Assembly: GCA_050011155.1 (NCBI GenBank)
Contig: JBEKJP010000014.1
Location: 1-64,000, forward strand
DNA: 64,000 bases
Reading direction: 5' to 3'
Origin: Palsa-504 sp050011155
GTDB taxonomy: Bacteria > Actinomycetota > Actinomycetes > Streptosporangiales > Streptosporangiaceae
Shown in pieces: positions 8,010 through 15,541 of the stretch. The position numbers and the translations under genes are program-made. The stretch's first letter is position 1. Each line of letters begins with the position of its first letter. The notes below the pieces were generated by a model that saw only the letters and a list, made by a program, of their open reading frames with translations, was not told the DNA's origin and made no database searches.

Positions 8010-8780
8010 ATGGACGCTTCCCGCTATCTGGAGTGCCTGGCGGCGGATTACGGCGACCTGCGGGACGCGGTCGCCGCGGTCGAGCCCATCGCGACGGTGC
8101 CGAGCTGCCCCGGCTGGACCGTGGCCGACCTGGTTCTCCACATCGCCCGGGTCTATCTGCACAAGGCGGCCATCATACGCACCGGGCAGGAACCGGACCC
8201 GTGGCCCCCGCCTGCTCTCGCCGCCGAGCCGCGGCTGCCCTTGCTCGGCCGGGCCTACGGGGAGCTGCGCGCCGAGTTCCGCGCGCACGAGCCGGGGGAG
8301 AGCGTGCCCACCTGGTTCGGGCCGGACCAGACGGTGGGCTTCTGGATCCGGCGGATGGCCCAGGAGACGGTGATCCACCGGGTCGACGCCGAGCTCGCCG
8401 CCGGGGTGCCGGTCACGCCGATCCCCGGCGACCTGGCCGCCGACGGGGTGGACGAGGTCCTCAAGCGGATGCTGGCCTACACCGCGCAGGAGTGGCCGGA
8501 AGACTTCGAAGAGATGGCAGGCGGCCATCCGGCCGACGCCGACGGCCGGGCCGCGATCGTGATCGCGGCCGGTGAGCAGGCTTGGACGATCCGCCCGGGG
8601 CCGGGTCAGGTGGTGGTCGAGGACGGCGGCCGGGCCGGCCCCCGGGCGCGGGTCGAGGGGCCGCCGGGTGCCGTGCTGCGCTGGGTGTGGGGCCGGGCCG
8701 GCGACGACGCCGTCCAGCTGTCCGGCGACCCCGACTGGGCGGATTACCTGCGCCGCCTGCTCGCCGTGGTCACTCAGTAA
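8010..8780 (+). CDS. Mycothiol-dependent maleylpyruvate isomerase-family protein
   Basis: 256 residues. The N-terminal DinB-like four-helix bundle shows VPSCPGWTVADLVLHIARVYLH, with a conserved metal-binding histidine, and VGFWIRRMAQETVIHRVDAE, which supplies the other His/Glu ligands. The C-terminal part (GPPGAVLRWVWGR, LSGDPDWADYLRRLL) is the MDMPI C-terminal domain. Members use mycothiol, the actinobacterial thiol, for isomerase or transferase reactions; the substrate of this one is unknown. ATG 8010 follows GGGAAG at a good distance; it is divergent from the FUSC gene. Confidence 0.88.
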   Translation: MDASRYLECLAADYGDLRDAVAAVEPIATVPSCPGWTVADLVLHIARVYLHKAAIIRTGQEPDPWPPPALAAEPRLPLLGRAYGELRAEFRAHEPGESVPTWFGPDQTVGFWIRRMAQETVIHRVDAELAAGVPVTPIPGDLAADGVDEVLKRMLAYTAQEWPEDFEEMAGGHPADADGRAAIVIAAGEQAWTIRPGPGQVVVEDGGRAGPRARVEGPPGAVLRWVWGRAGDDAVQLSGDPDWADYLRRLLAVVTQ

Positions 8781-8877
8781 AGCTCCGGCCCCGCCGGTGC
8801 AACCGGCCACCCCCGGGCTGCGTCGAAGTGGCATGAACCGCCCTTGCCCACGGCTGGCCCGCCCCCTTCTCCCGCCT

Positions 8878-9921
8878 ATGCGTCCGGGCGCGCGGCTGCT
8901 GGCGGCCGCGTCCGTCGCGGTCGCGCTGGCCGGCTGCGGCAGCCAGGTCGCCGGGCCGGCCAGCACCAGCCCCGCCAGCACCAGCCCCGCCAGCACCAGC
9001 CCCGCCAGCACCAGCCCCGCCAGCACCAGCCCGGCCAGCACCCGGTCGCACGTCGCCTCCCCCCGGCAGCGGGCGGACGCCGACGCGGCCCGCATCATCG
9101 CCGACTTCCCCCGCCCGCCGGGGGCGGTGCGGACCGGCCTGATCGCGTCGCTGACCAGCCCGGGGGTGGGGATAGGGATCGGGGACGTCGCGACCCAGAC
9201 GCGGTGGTGGCGGGTATCGGGTACACCGCAGGCCGTGCTGGCCTGGGTCCACGCCCATCTGGCGGCCGGGTTCACTCCGGCCGGTTCCGGATCCTCGTCG
9301 GACGGGTCGGTCCAGACGCAGGCCGACATGTACTCGCTGCCCCCGGTACCGGGCGTGCTGCCCCAGCGCGCACTGGTAGTGACCGCCGTGGCTTACCAGG
9401 GCCAGACCGCGCTGCGCGTCGACGCCCAGGTCGTTTGGCTGCCCGCGCGTTCCGCCGCCGAGCGGATCCCGGCCGGCGTCCGGGCCGTGACCGTGACCCC
9501 GGTCTTCGGCTCGAACCGCAACGCCCGCCTCGACCGGCTCGACCGCGCGTTCACCGTCACCGACCCGGCCCGGGTGGCGCGGATCGTGGCGCTGGCCAAC
9601 GGCCTGACCGTCTATCCGCCCGGCGTGTTCTCGTGCCCGGTCGACTTCGGCGGCGCGATGCGGCTCACCTTCCTGACCCGCTCCGGCCTGACCCGCTCCG
9701 GCCTGACCCGCTCCGGGGGCCGGGTGCTGGCTCAGTTCACGGCGGAGTACGGCGGCTGCGGAGGCGTCTCTGTCAGCATCGGCGGGAAGGCGCGGCCCGA
9801 ACTCAGCACCTGGACGACCTCGGGGGCGCTGTTCCAGGACCGGGTCCTGGCCATCGCCGGCGTCCGCTGGCCCCACCAGCCCGGCGTCCCAGCTGGCATC
9901 GTAACTGAGCGCCCTACCTGA
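8878..9921 (+). CDS. Putative lipoprotein with tandem-repeat spacer
   Basis: 347 residues from ATG 8878; ATG 8833 would add 15 residues. MRPGARLLAAASVAVALAGC is a textbook lipoprotein signal with the lipobox cysteine at residue 20. A SPAST spacer repeated about five times follows directly, encoded by a 15-bp tandem repeat (about 8958-9041). The remaining 290 residues have no family I recognise; a second short repeat, TRSGL, occurs three times near residues 265-280. Neither start has a good ribosome binding site. It is probably membrane-anchored and exposed; no function can be given. Confidence 0.7.
   Translation: MRPGARLLAAASVAVALAGCGSQVAGPASTSPASTSPASTSPASTSPASTSPASTRSHVASPRQRADADAARIIADFPRPPGAVRTGLIASLTSPGVGIGIGDVATQTRWWRVSGTPQAVLAWVHAHLAAGFTPAGSGSSSDGSVQTQADMYSLPPVPGVLPQRALVVTAVAYQGQTALRVDAQVVWLPARSAAERIPAGVRAVTVTPVFGSNRNARLDRLDRAFTVTDPARVARIVALANGLTVYPPGVFSCPVDFGGAMRLTFLTRSGLTRSGLTRSGGRVLAQFTAEYGGCGGVSVSIGGKARPELSTWTTSGALFQDRVLAIAGVRWPHQPGVPAGIVTERPT
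8958..9041 (+). repeat. 15-bp tandem repeat, about 5.5 copies, in a lipoprotein gene
   Basis: The unit AGCACCAGCCCCGCC repeats in frame and encodes SPAST units just after the lipid-anchor cysteine. Copy number could vary between strains without breaking the frame. Confidence 0.85.
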
Positions 9922-10129
9922 CCTGACGGCCGCACGCCCGCCGGCAGGCGGGCGGCTCGTGCAGCAGGGTGAGCCGCGATCGGAGCAAGAACTCGGCGTA
10001 CGTGTCCGGGGCCCGGTCCGACTCGGCGAGACCGTAAGAGAGCCGCAGCGCGCTCGCGCGCTTGGTGGCCCGGTGGAACTCGCGGAGTGCCTGGCCGGCC
10101 CGGCGGACGAACCTGACCATGATGTCCAT
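9914..10129 (-). CDS. Small conserved actinobacterial protein of unknown function
   Basis: 71 residues, basic at the start (MDIMVRFVRRAGQALREFHRA) and carrying LRLSYGLAESDRAPDTYAEFLLRSRLTLLHEP, a pattern I recall from small hypothetical proteins of actinomycetes. GGAG lies just before ATG 10129, and ATG 10120 three codons later has better spacing from the same GGAG. Its stop overlaps the stop of the convergent lipoprotein gene by 8 nt. Function unknown. Confidence 0.6.
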   Translation of the reverse strand: MDIMVRFVRRAGQALREFHRATKRASALRLSYGLAESDRAPDTYAEFLLRSRLTLLHEPPACRRACGRQVR

Positions 10130-10195
10130 GACTCCATGCTGCCGCGCTCCCCGGCGTCCGCCCAGTGGCAGTAAAGCCATTGTTGGATGACATCC

Positions 10196-10212
10196 TGCCA
10201 ACCCGTTTGGCA
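10196..10212. promoter_or_regulatory. Candidate operator in front of the GlxA-type regulator gene
   Basis: TGCCAA (10196-10201) and TTGGCA (10207-10212) form an inverted repeat 12 nt before the GTG at 10224. A second, overlapping one, GTTGG...CCAAC, lies just upstream (about 10182-10202). The position suits autoregulation; this is inference. Confidence 0.4.
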
Positions 10213-10223
10213 TACTCGGTTTC

Positions 10224-11198
10224 GTGTTGCGCAATGTGGCCGTGGTGGTTCTCGACGATTTCCGGCCGTTCGAGTTCGGCACCATCTGCGAGGTCTTCGG
10301 CATCGACCGCGCCGACGACGGCCTGCCGTCCTACGACTTCGCCGTGGTGGCGGGGGAGCCGCCGCCGCTGCGCTCGCACGGCTTCACCATGCAGCCGTCC
10401 TACGGCCTGGACCGGCTGGAAGAAGCGGACCTGATCGCGCTGCCCGCGGTGGGCGACGAACGTCTCACCGGCTTCCCCGAGGACCTGCTGGCCGCGCTGC
10501 GCCGGGCGGTCGGCCGCGGCGCGCGGGTGCTCAGCGTCTGCACCGGGGCCTTCATCCTGGGCGAGGCCGGCCTGCTCGACGGCCGCCGCTGCACCACGCA
10601 CTGGCGCAGCGCGGACGATCTGGCCCGGCGTTATCCCGCGGCCAAGGTCGACCCGTCCGTCCTCTACGTCGACGACGAGCCGGTGATCACCAGCGCGGGC
10701 ACCGCGGCCGGCATCGACGCCTGCCTCTACCTGGTCAGGAAGGAACAGGGCGCGCGGATCGCCAACGGCATCGCCCGGCGCATGGTGGTGCCGCCGCACC
10801 GCGACGGCGGCCAGGCCCAGTACGTCGACCAGCCGGTCGCCCCCTCCTGCGACGGGTCGCTGCGCGACCTGCTCGAGTGGCTGCGCGCCCACCTCGACCA
10901 GCCGCTGAGCGTGCGGCAGCTGGCCGCCCGGGCCGCCATGTCCGAGCGGACCTTCGCCCGCCGCTTCGTCGCCGACACCGGCACCACGCCGCAGCGCTGG
11001 CTCATCGGCCAGCGCATCCTGCTGGCCCAGCAGCTGCTCGAGGAGACCGACGAGACCGTGGACGTGATCGCCGACCGGACCGGCTTCGGCACCGCGACCG
11101 CGCTGCGGCACCACTTCCGGACCTGGCGCGGCACCACCCCGAACGCCTACCGCCGCCTCTTCCGGGGCGACCCCGCGTCTACGCCCGCACTCACGTAA
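10224..11198 (+). CDS. GlxA-family transcriptional regulator (DJ-1/PfpI + AraC HTH)
   Basis: 324 residues. Residues 1-170 form a class I amidotransferase-like (DJ-1/PfpI) sensor domain with the nucleophile-elbow motif SVCTGAFILGEAGLLDGR and following TTHWRSADDLARRYP. Residues 215-315 hold two AraC helix-turn-helix motifs (LSVRQLAARAAMSERTFARRF and VDVIADRTGFGTATALRHHFR). Such regulators bind a small metabolite through the N-terminal domain and usually control a neighbouring catabolic gene, but no obvious target lies next to it. GTG 10224 is the start that keeps the family N-terminus. Confidence 0.93.
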   Translation: MLRNVAVVVLDDFRPFEFGTICEVFGIDRADDGLPSYDFAVVAGEPPPLRSHGFTMQPSYGLDRLEEADLIALPAVGDERLTGFPEDLLAALRRAVGRGARVLSVCTGAFILGEAGLLDGRRCTTHWRSADDLARRYPAAKVDPSVLYVDDEPVITSAGTAAGIDACLYLVRKEQGARIANGIARRMVVPPHRDGGQAQYVDQPVAPSCDGSLRDLLEWLRAHLDQPLSVRQLAARAAMSERTFARRFVADTGTTPQRWLIGQRILLAQQLLEETDETVDVIADRTGFGTATALRHHFRTWRGTTPNAYRRLFRGDPASTPALT

Positions 11199-11208
11199 TA
11201 TCTGGAGT

Positions 11209-11628
11209 ATGAGGTTCCTGCTCCGGCTGCTCGTCTCCGCGGCCGCCCTGGGTGTCGCGACCTGGACCGTCTCCGGCATCACGCTCCCCACCGCCAGCGG
11301 CTGGTCCAAGGCCGGCACGCTGATCGTGGTGGCGCTGATCTTCGGCCTGATCAACGCCACGCTCAAGCCGCTGATCAAAGTCGTCGGCTGCGCGTTCTAC
11401 ATCCTCACGCTGGGCCTGGCCGCCTTGGTGGTCAACGGCCTGCTGCTGTGGCTGACCAGCGTCATCGCCGGCGACCTGAAGCTGCCGTTCCACGTGGCCG
11501 GGTTCTGGGCGGCCTTCTGGGGCGCGATCATCGTCGGCCTGGTGAGCTGGCTGCTGCACTTGCTGATCGGAGACAACCGCCAACGAGACGACCAGCCTCC
11601 GCCAGTTCGCGTGGTCAACGTTCGCTAG
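11209..11628 (+). CDS. Phage-holin-family (PF04020-like) small membrane protein
   Basis: 139 residues with four predicted membrane helices: FLLRLLVSAAALGVATWTV, TLIVVALIFGLINATLKPLIK, FYILTLGLAALVVNGLLLWL and GFWAAFWGAIIVGLVSWLL, then a polar tail. The pattern FGLINATLKPLIK is a hallmark of the holin-4-like family, widespread in bacteria outside phages and of unknown role. CTGGAG lies 2 nt before the ATG. It follows the regulator gene by 10 nt and may be co-transcribed. Confidence 0.88.
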   Translation: MRFLLRLLVSAAALGVATWTVSGITLPTASGWSKAGTLIVVALIFGLINATLKPLIKVVGCAFYILTLGLAALVVNGLLLWLTSVIAGDLKLPFHVAGFWAAFWGAIIVGLVSWLLHLLIGDNRQRDDQPPPVRVVNVR

Positions 11629-11703
11629 CCCCTAGACTGGCCGCCTAGACTTCTCAGCGATCCAATGCTGAGTTACCATCCTGAACCCCGGAGTGACGCG
11701 GAC

Positions 11704-13152
11704 GTGAAGACTGACGTCGAAGAGCTGAGCCCGACTCGAGTCCGGCTGAGTGTCGAGGTGCCGTTCGATGAGCTGAAGCCCAGCCTCGACAAGGCCTACC
11801 GTGAGGTCGGTCAACAGGTCCGCATCCCGGGCTTCCGGCCGGGGCGCGTGCCGCCGCCGGTGATCGACCGCCGGGTCGGCCGCGACGTGGTGCTCACCCA
11901 GGCGGTCAACGACGCGATACCCGAGCTGTACAGCAAGGCGGTGGCCGAGAGCGACGTCTACGCCCTCGGCCAGCCCGAGGTGGAGATCACCAACCTGGAC
12001 GACGGCAAGGAACTGACCTTCACCGTCGAGGTCGACGTGCGGCCCAAGTTCGACCTGCCCGACCTGTCCGCCCTGTCCGTCGAGGTCGACGACACGCTGG
12101 TCAGCCCGGACGAGGTCGCCGAGCGGCTGGCCATGCTGCAGGACCGGTTCGCCTCGCTGAAGGGCGTGCAGCGCCCGGTCGAGGACGGGGACCACGTCTC
12201 CATCGACCTGTCCGCCTCGGTGGACGGCCAGCCGGTCGAGGACGCCCAGGCCAGCGGCCTGTCCTACCCGGTCGGCAGCGAGTCCCTGCTGGACAACCTG
12301 GACCAGACGCTGATCGGCATGTCGGCGGGCGATTCCGCCACCTTCACCTCCGAGCTGGCCGGCGGCGAGTTCGCGGGCCACGAGGCCGAGGTGACGGTGA
12401 CCGTGCACAGCGTCAAGGCCAAGGACGTCCCCGGCCTCGACGACGACTTCGCCCAGATGGCCAGCGAGTTCGACACGCTCGGCGAGCTGCGGGCCGACAC
12501 CCGCGCCCAGCTGGAGCGGGACAAGACCATGCAGCAGGTCATCCAGGCGCGCAACCTCGCCCTGGAGGCCGTGCTCGGCCAGGTCGACATCCCGTTGCCG
12601 GAGAGCGTGGTGGCCGACGAGGCCAAGCACAACCGCGACGCCGTCCTCGACCAGCTCACCCGGGCCGGCGCCAGCCTGGACGGCTACCTGGAGATGAGCG
12701 GCCAGACCGAGGAGCAGTTCCTGGCGGACATCGACGAGCGGGCCCGCCGCGCGGTCAAGGTCAGCCTGGTCCTGGACCAGCTGGCCCGCAACGAGGAGAT
12801 CGGGGTCGACCAGGCCGAGCTGTCCGCCTACGTGACCCGGCAGGCCGAGCAGATGGGCGTGTCGCCCGATCAGCTGGCCCAGCAGCTCGTCGACAACGGC
12901 CAGCTCAACTTCGCCGCCGCCGAGGTGCTGCGCGGCAAGGCCATGAACGTGATCGCCGAGCGGATCAAGGTAACCGACAAGTCCGGGCAACCGGTCGACA
13001 TCGCGGCTGCCCTGAACAGCCCGGTAGGCCCCGGCGGCGAGACCGAGGGCGAAGTCCTGGCCGAGGCCGACGCCGACGCTGGCGGCAACGAGCCGGACGC
13101 CGAGCTGGAAGCCACCGCCGAAGCCGCCGAGGAAGCCGACACCAAGGCCTAA
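11704..13152 (+). CDS. tig: Trigger factor, ribosome-associated chaperone and peptidyl-prolyl isomerase
   Basis: 482 residues. The N-terminal ribosome-binding domain has VRLSVEVPFDELKPSLDKAYREVGQQVRIPGFRPGRVP with the signature GFRxG loop that docks to ribosomal protein L23. The middle FKBP-type domain (VEDGDHVSIDLSASVDGQ) follows, then the helical substrate-binding C-domain. The last 50 residues are an acidic Ala/Glu-rich tail. GTG 11704 is chosen because it follows GGAG and starts the family N-terminus VKTDVEELSPTRV; an in-frame upstream ATG would add 13 residues. Location upstream of clpP1 is the conserved actinobacterial order. Confidence 0.97.
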   Translation: MKTDVEELSPTRVRLSVEVPFDELKPSLDKAYREVGQQVRIPGFRPGRVPPPVIDRRVGRDVVLTQAVNDAIPELYSKAVAESDVYALGQPEVEITNLDDGKELTFTVEVDVRPKFDLPDLSALSVEVDDTLVSPDEVAERLAMLQDRFASLKGVQRPVEDGDHVSIDLSASVDGQPVEDAQASGLSYPVGSESLLDNLDQTLIGMSAGDSATFTSELAGGEFAGHEAEVTVTVHSVKAKDVPGLDDDFAQMASEFDTLGELRADTRAQLERDKTMQQVIQARNLALEAVLGQVDIPLPESVVADEAKHNRDAVLDQLTRAGASLDGYLEMSGQTEEQFLADIDERARRAVKVSLVLDQLARNEEIGVDQAELSAYVTRQAEQMGVSPDQLAQQLVDNGQLNFAAAEVLRGKAMNVIAERIKVTDKSGQPVDIAAALNSPVGPGGETEGEVLAEADADAGGNEPDAELEATAEAAEEADTKA

Positions 13153-13296
13153 CCTCAGCCAGCCCCCGGCCTCAGCCTGAAGCCCCGACCTAGGCCCACC
13201 AGTCCCGACCTAGCCCCACCCGCCCCGGCGCCGAGGCCCCACCCTGCCCCGGCGCCGGGTACCAGCGCGACCCCCGGCCAGCCAACCAGCCCGGCG

Positions 13297-13337
13297 CCCG
13301 GCCCGCCCGGCCAGTCCGGCCCAGTAGGCGGGCCGGG
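13297..13337 (-). terminator. Hairpin after the Cys-rich peptide ORF
   Basis: CCCGGCCCGCC (13297-13307) and GGCGGGCCGGG (13327-13337) are perfect 11-bp arms. On the minus strand the hairpin begins 14 nt after the stop of the peptide ORF. It could equally serve tig on the plus strand. No T-run. Confidence 0.5.
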
Positions 13338-13350
13338 CAGGCTGCGCGCC

Positions 13351-13425
13351 TCAGCAGCCGCTCCCGCACCACCGGCACCAGTCCCCGGGCAGTTCCTGGT
13401 CGGCGCAACAACGACGATGTTCCAT
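13351..13425 (-). CDS. Possible 24-residue Cys-rich peptide
   Basis: An ATG at 13425 follows AGGAAAGAG by about 8 nt on the minus strand and opens a 24-codon frame. It begins MEHRRCCADQELPGD and ends WCRWCGSGC before TGA. Five of 24 residues are cysteine, in a CC...CxxCxxC pattern that could bind zinc or form disulfides; two Trp flank them. A strong hairpin follows 14 nt later, giving a complete small transcription unit. I do not recognise the family and cannot prove translation. Longer frames on the same strand lack start signals and look random. Confidence 0.4.
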   Translation of the reverse strand: MEHRRCCADQELPGDWCRWCGSGC

Positions 13426-13947
13426 GGGTGTAGCTCTTTCCTGTGCGTGTCCCGCCGTTTGCCGGTGAGGGTCCCGGTCGCGGTGCCGGCGGTGCTCGCG
13501 GTGCTCGCGGTGCCGGTGCTGTGCCTGGTGCACTCCCGGCGGCCGCGGTGGCGCTGCCGGACGTGCTCCGTGTGCCCCGGGCCACCTTCTAGCGTGGCCT
13601 GGGCGCCACGCACCACCTAGGCCGCTCCCGGGCGCGGGCCGTGCCCGCTATGAACGGCCCTGGCCAGCAGTAACTCCCTGGAAGGGGCCGAGCACCACCC
13701 GCACCGTGACCCAGGCGCCCGCTGCGGAAAGCGGCACCTGTGCCGTGGTCGCCCGCTGCGGAAGCCGCGGTAGATCGCGTCCCGGGTCTCGCTGGCCCCA
13801 CCGGTATGTTCTGTCGCTTTAGCGCGCCCTTCGGCAACAGCGGCATGGCGCCCGGGAGAATATGTCCCCGTAAGGCCCCCTCCTTCGCTTTCCGCTGCCT
13901 CACCGTCCGGTCCGGTTGCCGGGCCGACAGCGAATGGCAACTCGGTG
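13426..13947. other. Non-coding stretch between tig and clpP1
   Basis: No convincing gene is seen here on either strand. Several open frames of 100-150 codons exist, but their composition (Arg/Pro/Gly runs) is that of random frames in GC-rich DNA and none has a good ribosome binding site. It probably carries the promoter of the peptide ORF and part of the clp promoter. Confidence 0.5.
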
Positions 13948-13961
13948 CGCCAGTAGCGAAC
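13948..13961 (-). promoter_or_regulatory. ClgR-type box upstream of clpP1
   Basis: On the minus strand the sequence is GTTCGC-TACTG-GCG, an exact match to the GTTCGC-N5-GCG motif described for ClgR, the actinobacterial activator of clp and lon genes. It lies 94 bp before the clpP1 start. The match is seen directly; regulation is inferred. Confidence 0.55.
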
Positions 13962-14054
13962 AGGGGGCTGTGCGGGACGATCGGGTTCCGCGGCGGCGTT
14001 ATGGTCCAATCAACGACACCAGAAGTTGTCTCCAAAAGGAGCAGGTGAATAAGC

Positions 14055-14690
14055 GTGACTCAGCCCCTGTGGACCCCGGCGCCGCCGCCTATCTCGGCGG
14101 CCGCGGAGCCCCCCGTCCTGCCGTTCGGGGACACATTGTTCCAGCGGCTGCTGCGGCACCGCATCATCTTCCTCGGCCAGCAGGTCGACGACGACATCGC
14201 CAACCGCATCTGCGCCGAGCTCGCTCTGCTCGCCTCAGAGGACAGTAAGCGCGACATCAGCATCTACATCAACTCCCCGGGCGGCTCGGTCTACGCCGGG
14301 ATGGCCATCTACGACATGATGCAGTACGTGCCGAACGATGTGTCTACGTACGCAATGGGAATGGCCGCGTCGATGGGGCAGTTCCTGCTGACGGCGGGCG
14401 CGCCCGGCAAGCGGTACGCCCTCCCGCACGCCCAGATCCTGATGCACCAGCCGTCCGGCGGCATCGGCGGCACTGCCTCCGACATCAGGATCCAGGCCGA
14501 GCAGATGCTGTACATCAAGCGGACCCTGTTCGAGCGCACTGCCCACCACACCGGGCAGCCGATCGAGCAGATCGAGAAGGACGCGGACCGCGACCGCTGG
14601 TTCACCGCGGAGGAAGCCAAGGAATACGGCTTCGTCGACCAGGTGATCCGCAGCGCCGTCGAGGTGCCTACCGTGGGTGCCGTGTCATGA
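14055..14690 (+). CDS. clpP1: ATP-dependent Clp protease proteolytic subunit 1
   Basis: 211 residues. The serine protease triad is visible: Ser in MGMAASMGQFLL, His in LPHAQILMHQPSGG, and the Asp further on in the IEKDADRDRWFTAEEAKEYGFVD segment. The head loop YINSPGGSVYAGMAIYD is typical. ClpP1 forms mixed tetradecamers with ClpP2 in actinobacteria, degrading substrates unfolded by ClpX or ClpC in the cytoplasm. AAAAGGAG precedes the GTG at about 13 nt. The next gene starts 20 nt after the stop, and a ClgR-type box lies upstream. Confidence 0.96.
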   Translation: MTQPLWTPAPPPISAAAEPPVLPFGDTLFQRLLRHRIIFLGQQVDDDIANRICAELALLASEDSKRDISIYINSPGGSVYAGMAIYDMMQYVPNDVSTYAMGMAASMGQFLLTAGAPGKRYALPHAQILMHQPSGGIGGTASDIRIQAEQMLYIKRTLFERTAHHTGQPIEQIEKDADRDRWFTAEEAKEYGFVDQVIRSAVEVPTVGAVS

Positions 14691-14710
14691 TCAACCCAAA
14701 GGAGCCGAAC

Positions 14711-15370
14711 GTGAGCGACCACGGCTTGCGGAGCCCGCAGTCCCGGTACGTGCTGCCGTCCTTCGTCGAGCGCACCTCGTACGGGATCAAGGAGATGAAC
14801 CCGTACAACAAGCTCTTCGAGGAGCGGATCATCTTCCTCGGCGTCCAGATCGACGACGCCTCGGCCAACGACGTCATGGCCCAGCTGCTGACGCTGGAGG
14901 CGATCGACCCGGACCGCGACATCACCATGTACATCAACTCGCCCGGCGGGTCGATGACGTCGATGATGGCGATCTACGACACGATGCAGTTCGTCCAGCC
15001 CGACATCCAGATCTGCTGCATCGGGCAGGCCGCCTCGGCCGCCGCGGTGCTGCTGGCCGCGGGCACCAAGGGCAAGCGGATGGCGCTGCCCAACGCCAGG
15101 ATCCTCATCCACCAGCCGGCCACCGAGGGCGGCTACGGTCAGTCCAGCGACATGGAGATCCAGGCCAGGGAAATCCTGCGGATGCGCGCGGCCATGGAGC
15201 TCATCCTGTCCCGGCACACCGGCCAGGACGAGGAGAAGGTCCGCCACGACATCGAGCGGGACAAGTTCCTCACCGCCCAGGAAGCCAAGGAGTACGGGAT
15301 CCTCGACGAGGTCCTGACCATGATCAAGCGGGGGCACGAACCTGCCGCGGTGGAGGTAGTGTCGTCGTAA
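14711..15370 (+). CDS. clpP2: ATP-dependent Clp protease proteolytic subunit 2
   Basis: 219 residues. Catalytic Ser lies in CIGQAASAAAVLLAAG and His in LPNARILIHQPATEGGYG; MYINSPGGSMTSMMAIYDTMQF is the conserved strand and handle. AAAGGAG ends 6 nt before GTG 14711, which I prefer over the in-frame ATG 14687 that overlaps the clpP1 stop as ATGA. It is the second half of the ClpP1P2 heteromer and is co-transcribed with clpP1. Confidence 0.96.
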   Translation: MSDHGLRSPQSRYVLPSFVERTSYGIKEMNPYNKLFEERIIFLGVQIDDASANDVMAQLLTLEAIDPDRDITMYINSPGGSMTSMMAIYDTMQFVQPDIQICCIGQAASAAAVLLAAGTKGKRMALPNARILIHQPATEGGYGQSSDMEIQAREILRMRAAMELILSRHTGQDEEKVRHDIERDKFLTAQEAKEYGILDEVLTMIKRGHEPAAVEVVSS

Positions 15371-15541
15371 AGGGGAGGAATTAGCTCTTCCCTCCTGGGC
15401 CGCCGAAGGGGTTTGATGGTGTCCATCGGGACCCAGTAGGCGGTACCGTCGATATGCAAGTGCTTGACGGCCTCGCGGGACATGTCCGCTGGAGGCGGCC
15501 ACCATGGCCGTCGCGGCGGCACCATGTAAAGGAGTATCTGG

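Noticed and set aside
6451..8373. 640-codon plus-strand frame over the FUSC gene
   Set aside because: Arg/Pro/His/Gln-rich shadow; it also crosses the real divergent gene at 8010 in another frame.
13589..14048. Overlapping frames of 100-148 codons on both strands between tig and clpP1
   Set aside because: No ribosome binding sites, random composition, and mutual overlap; treated as promoter DNA.
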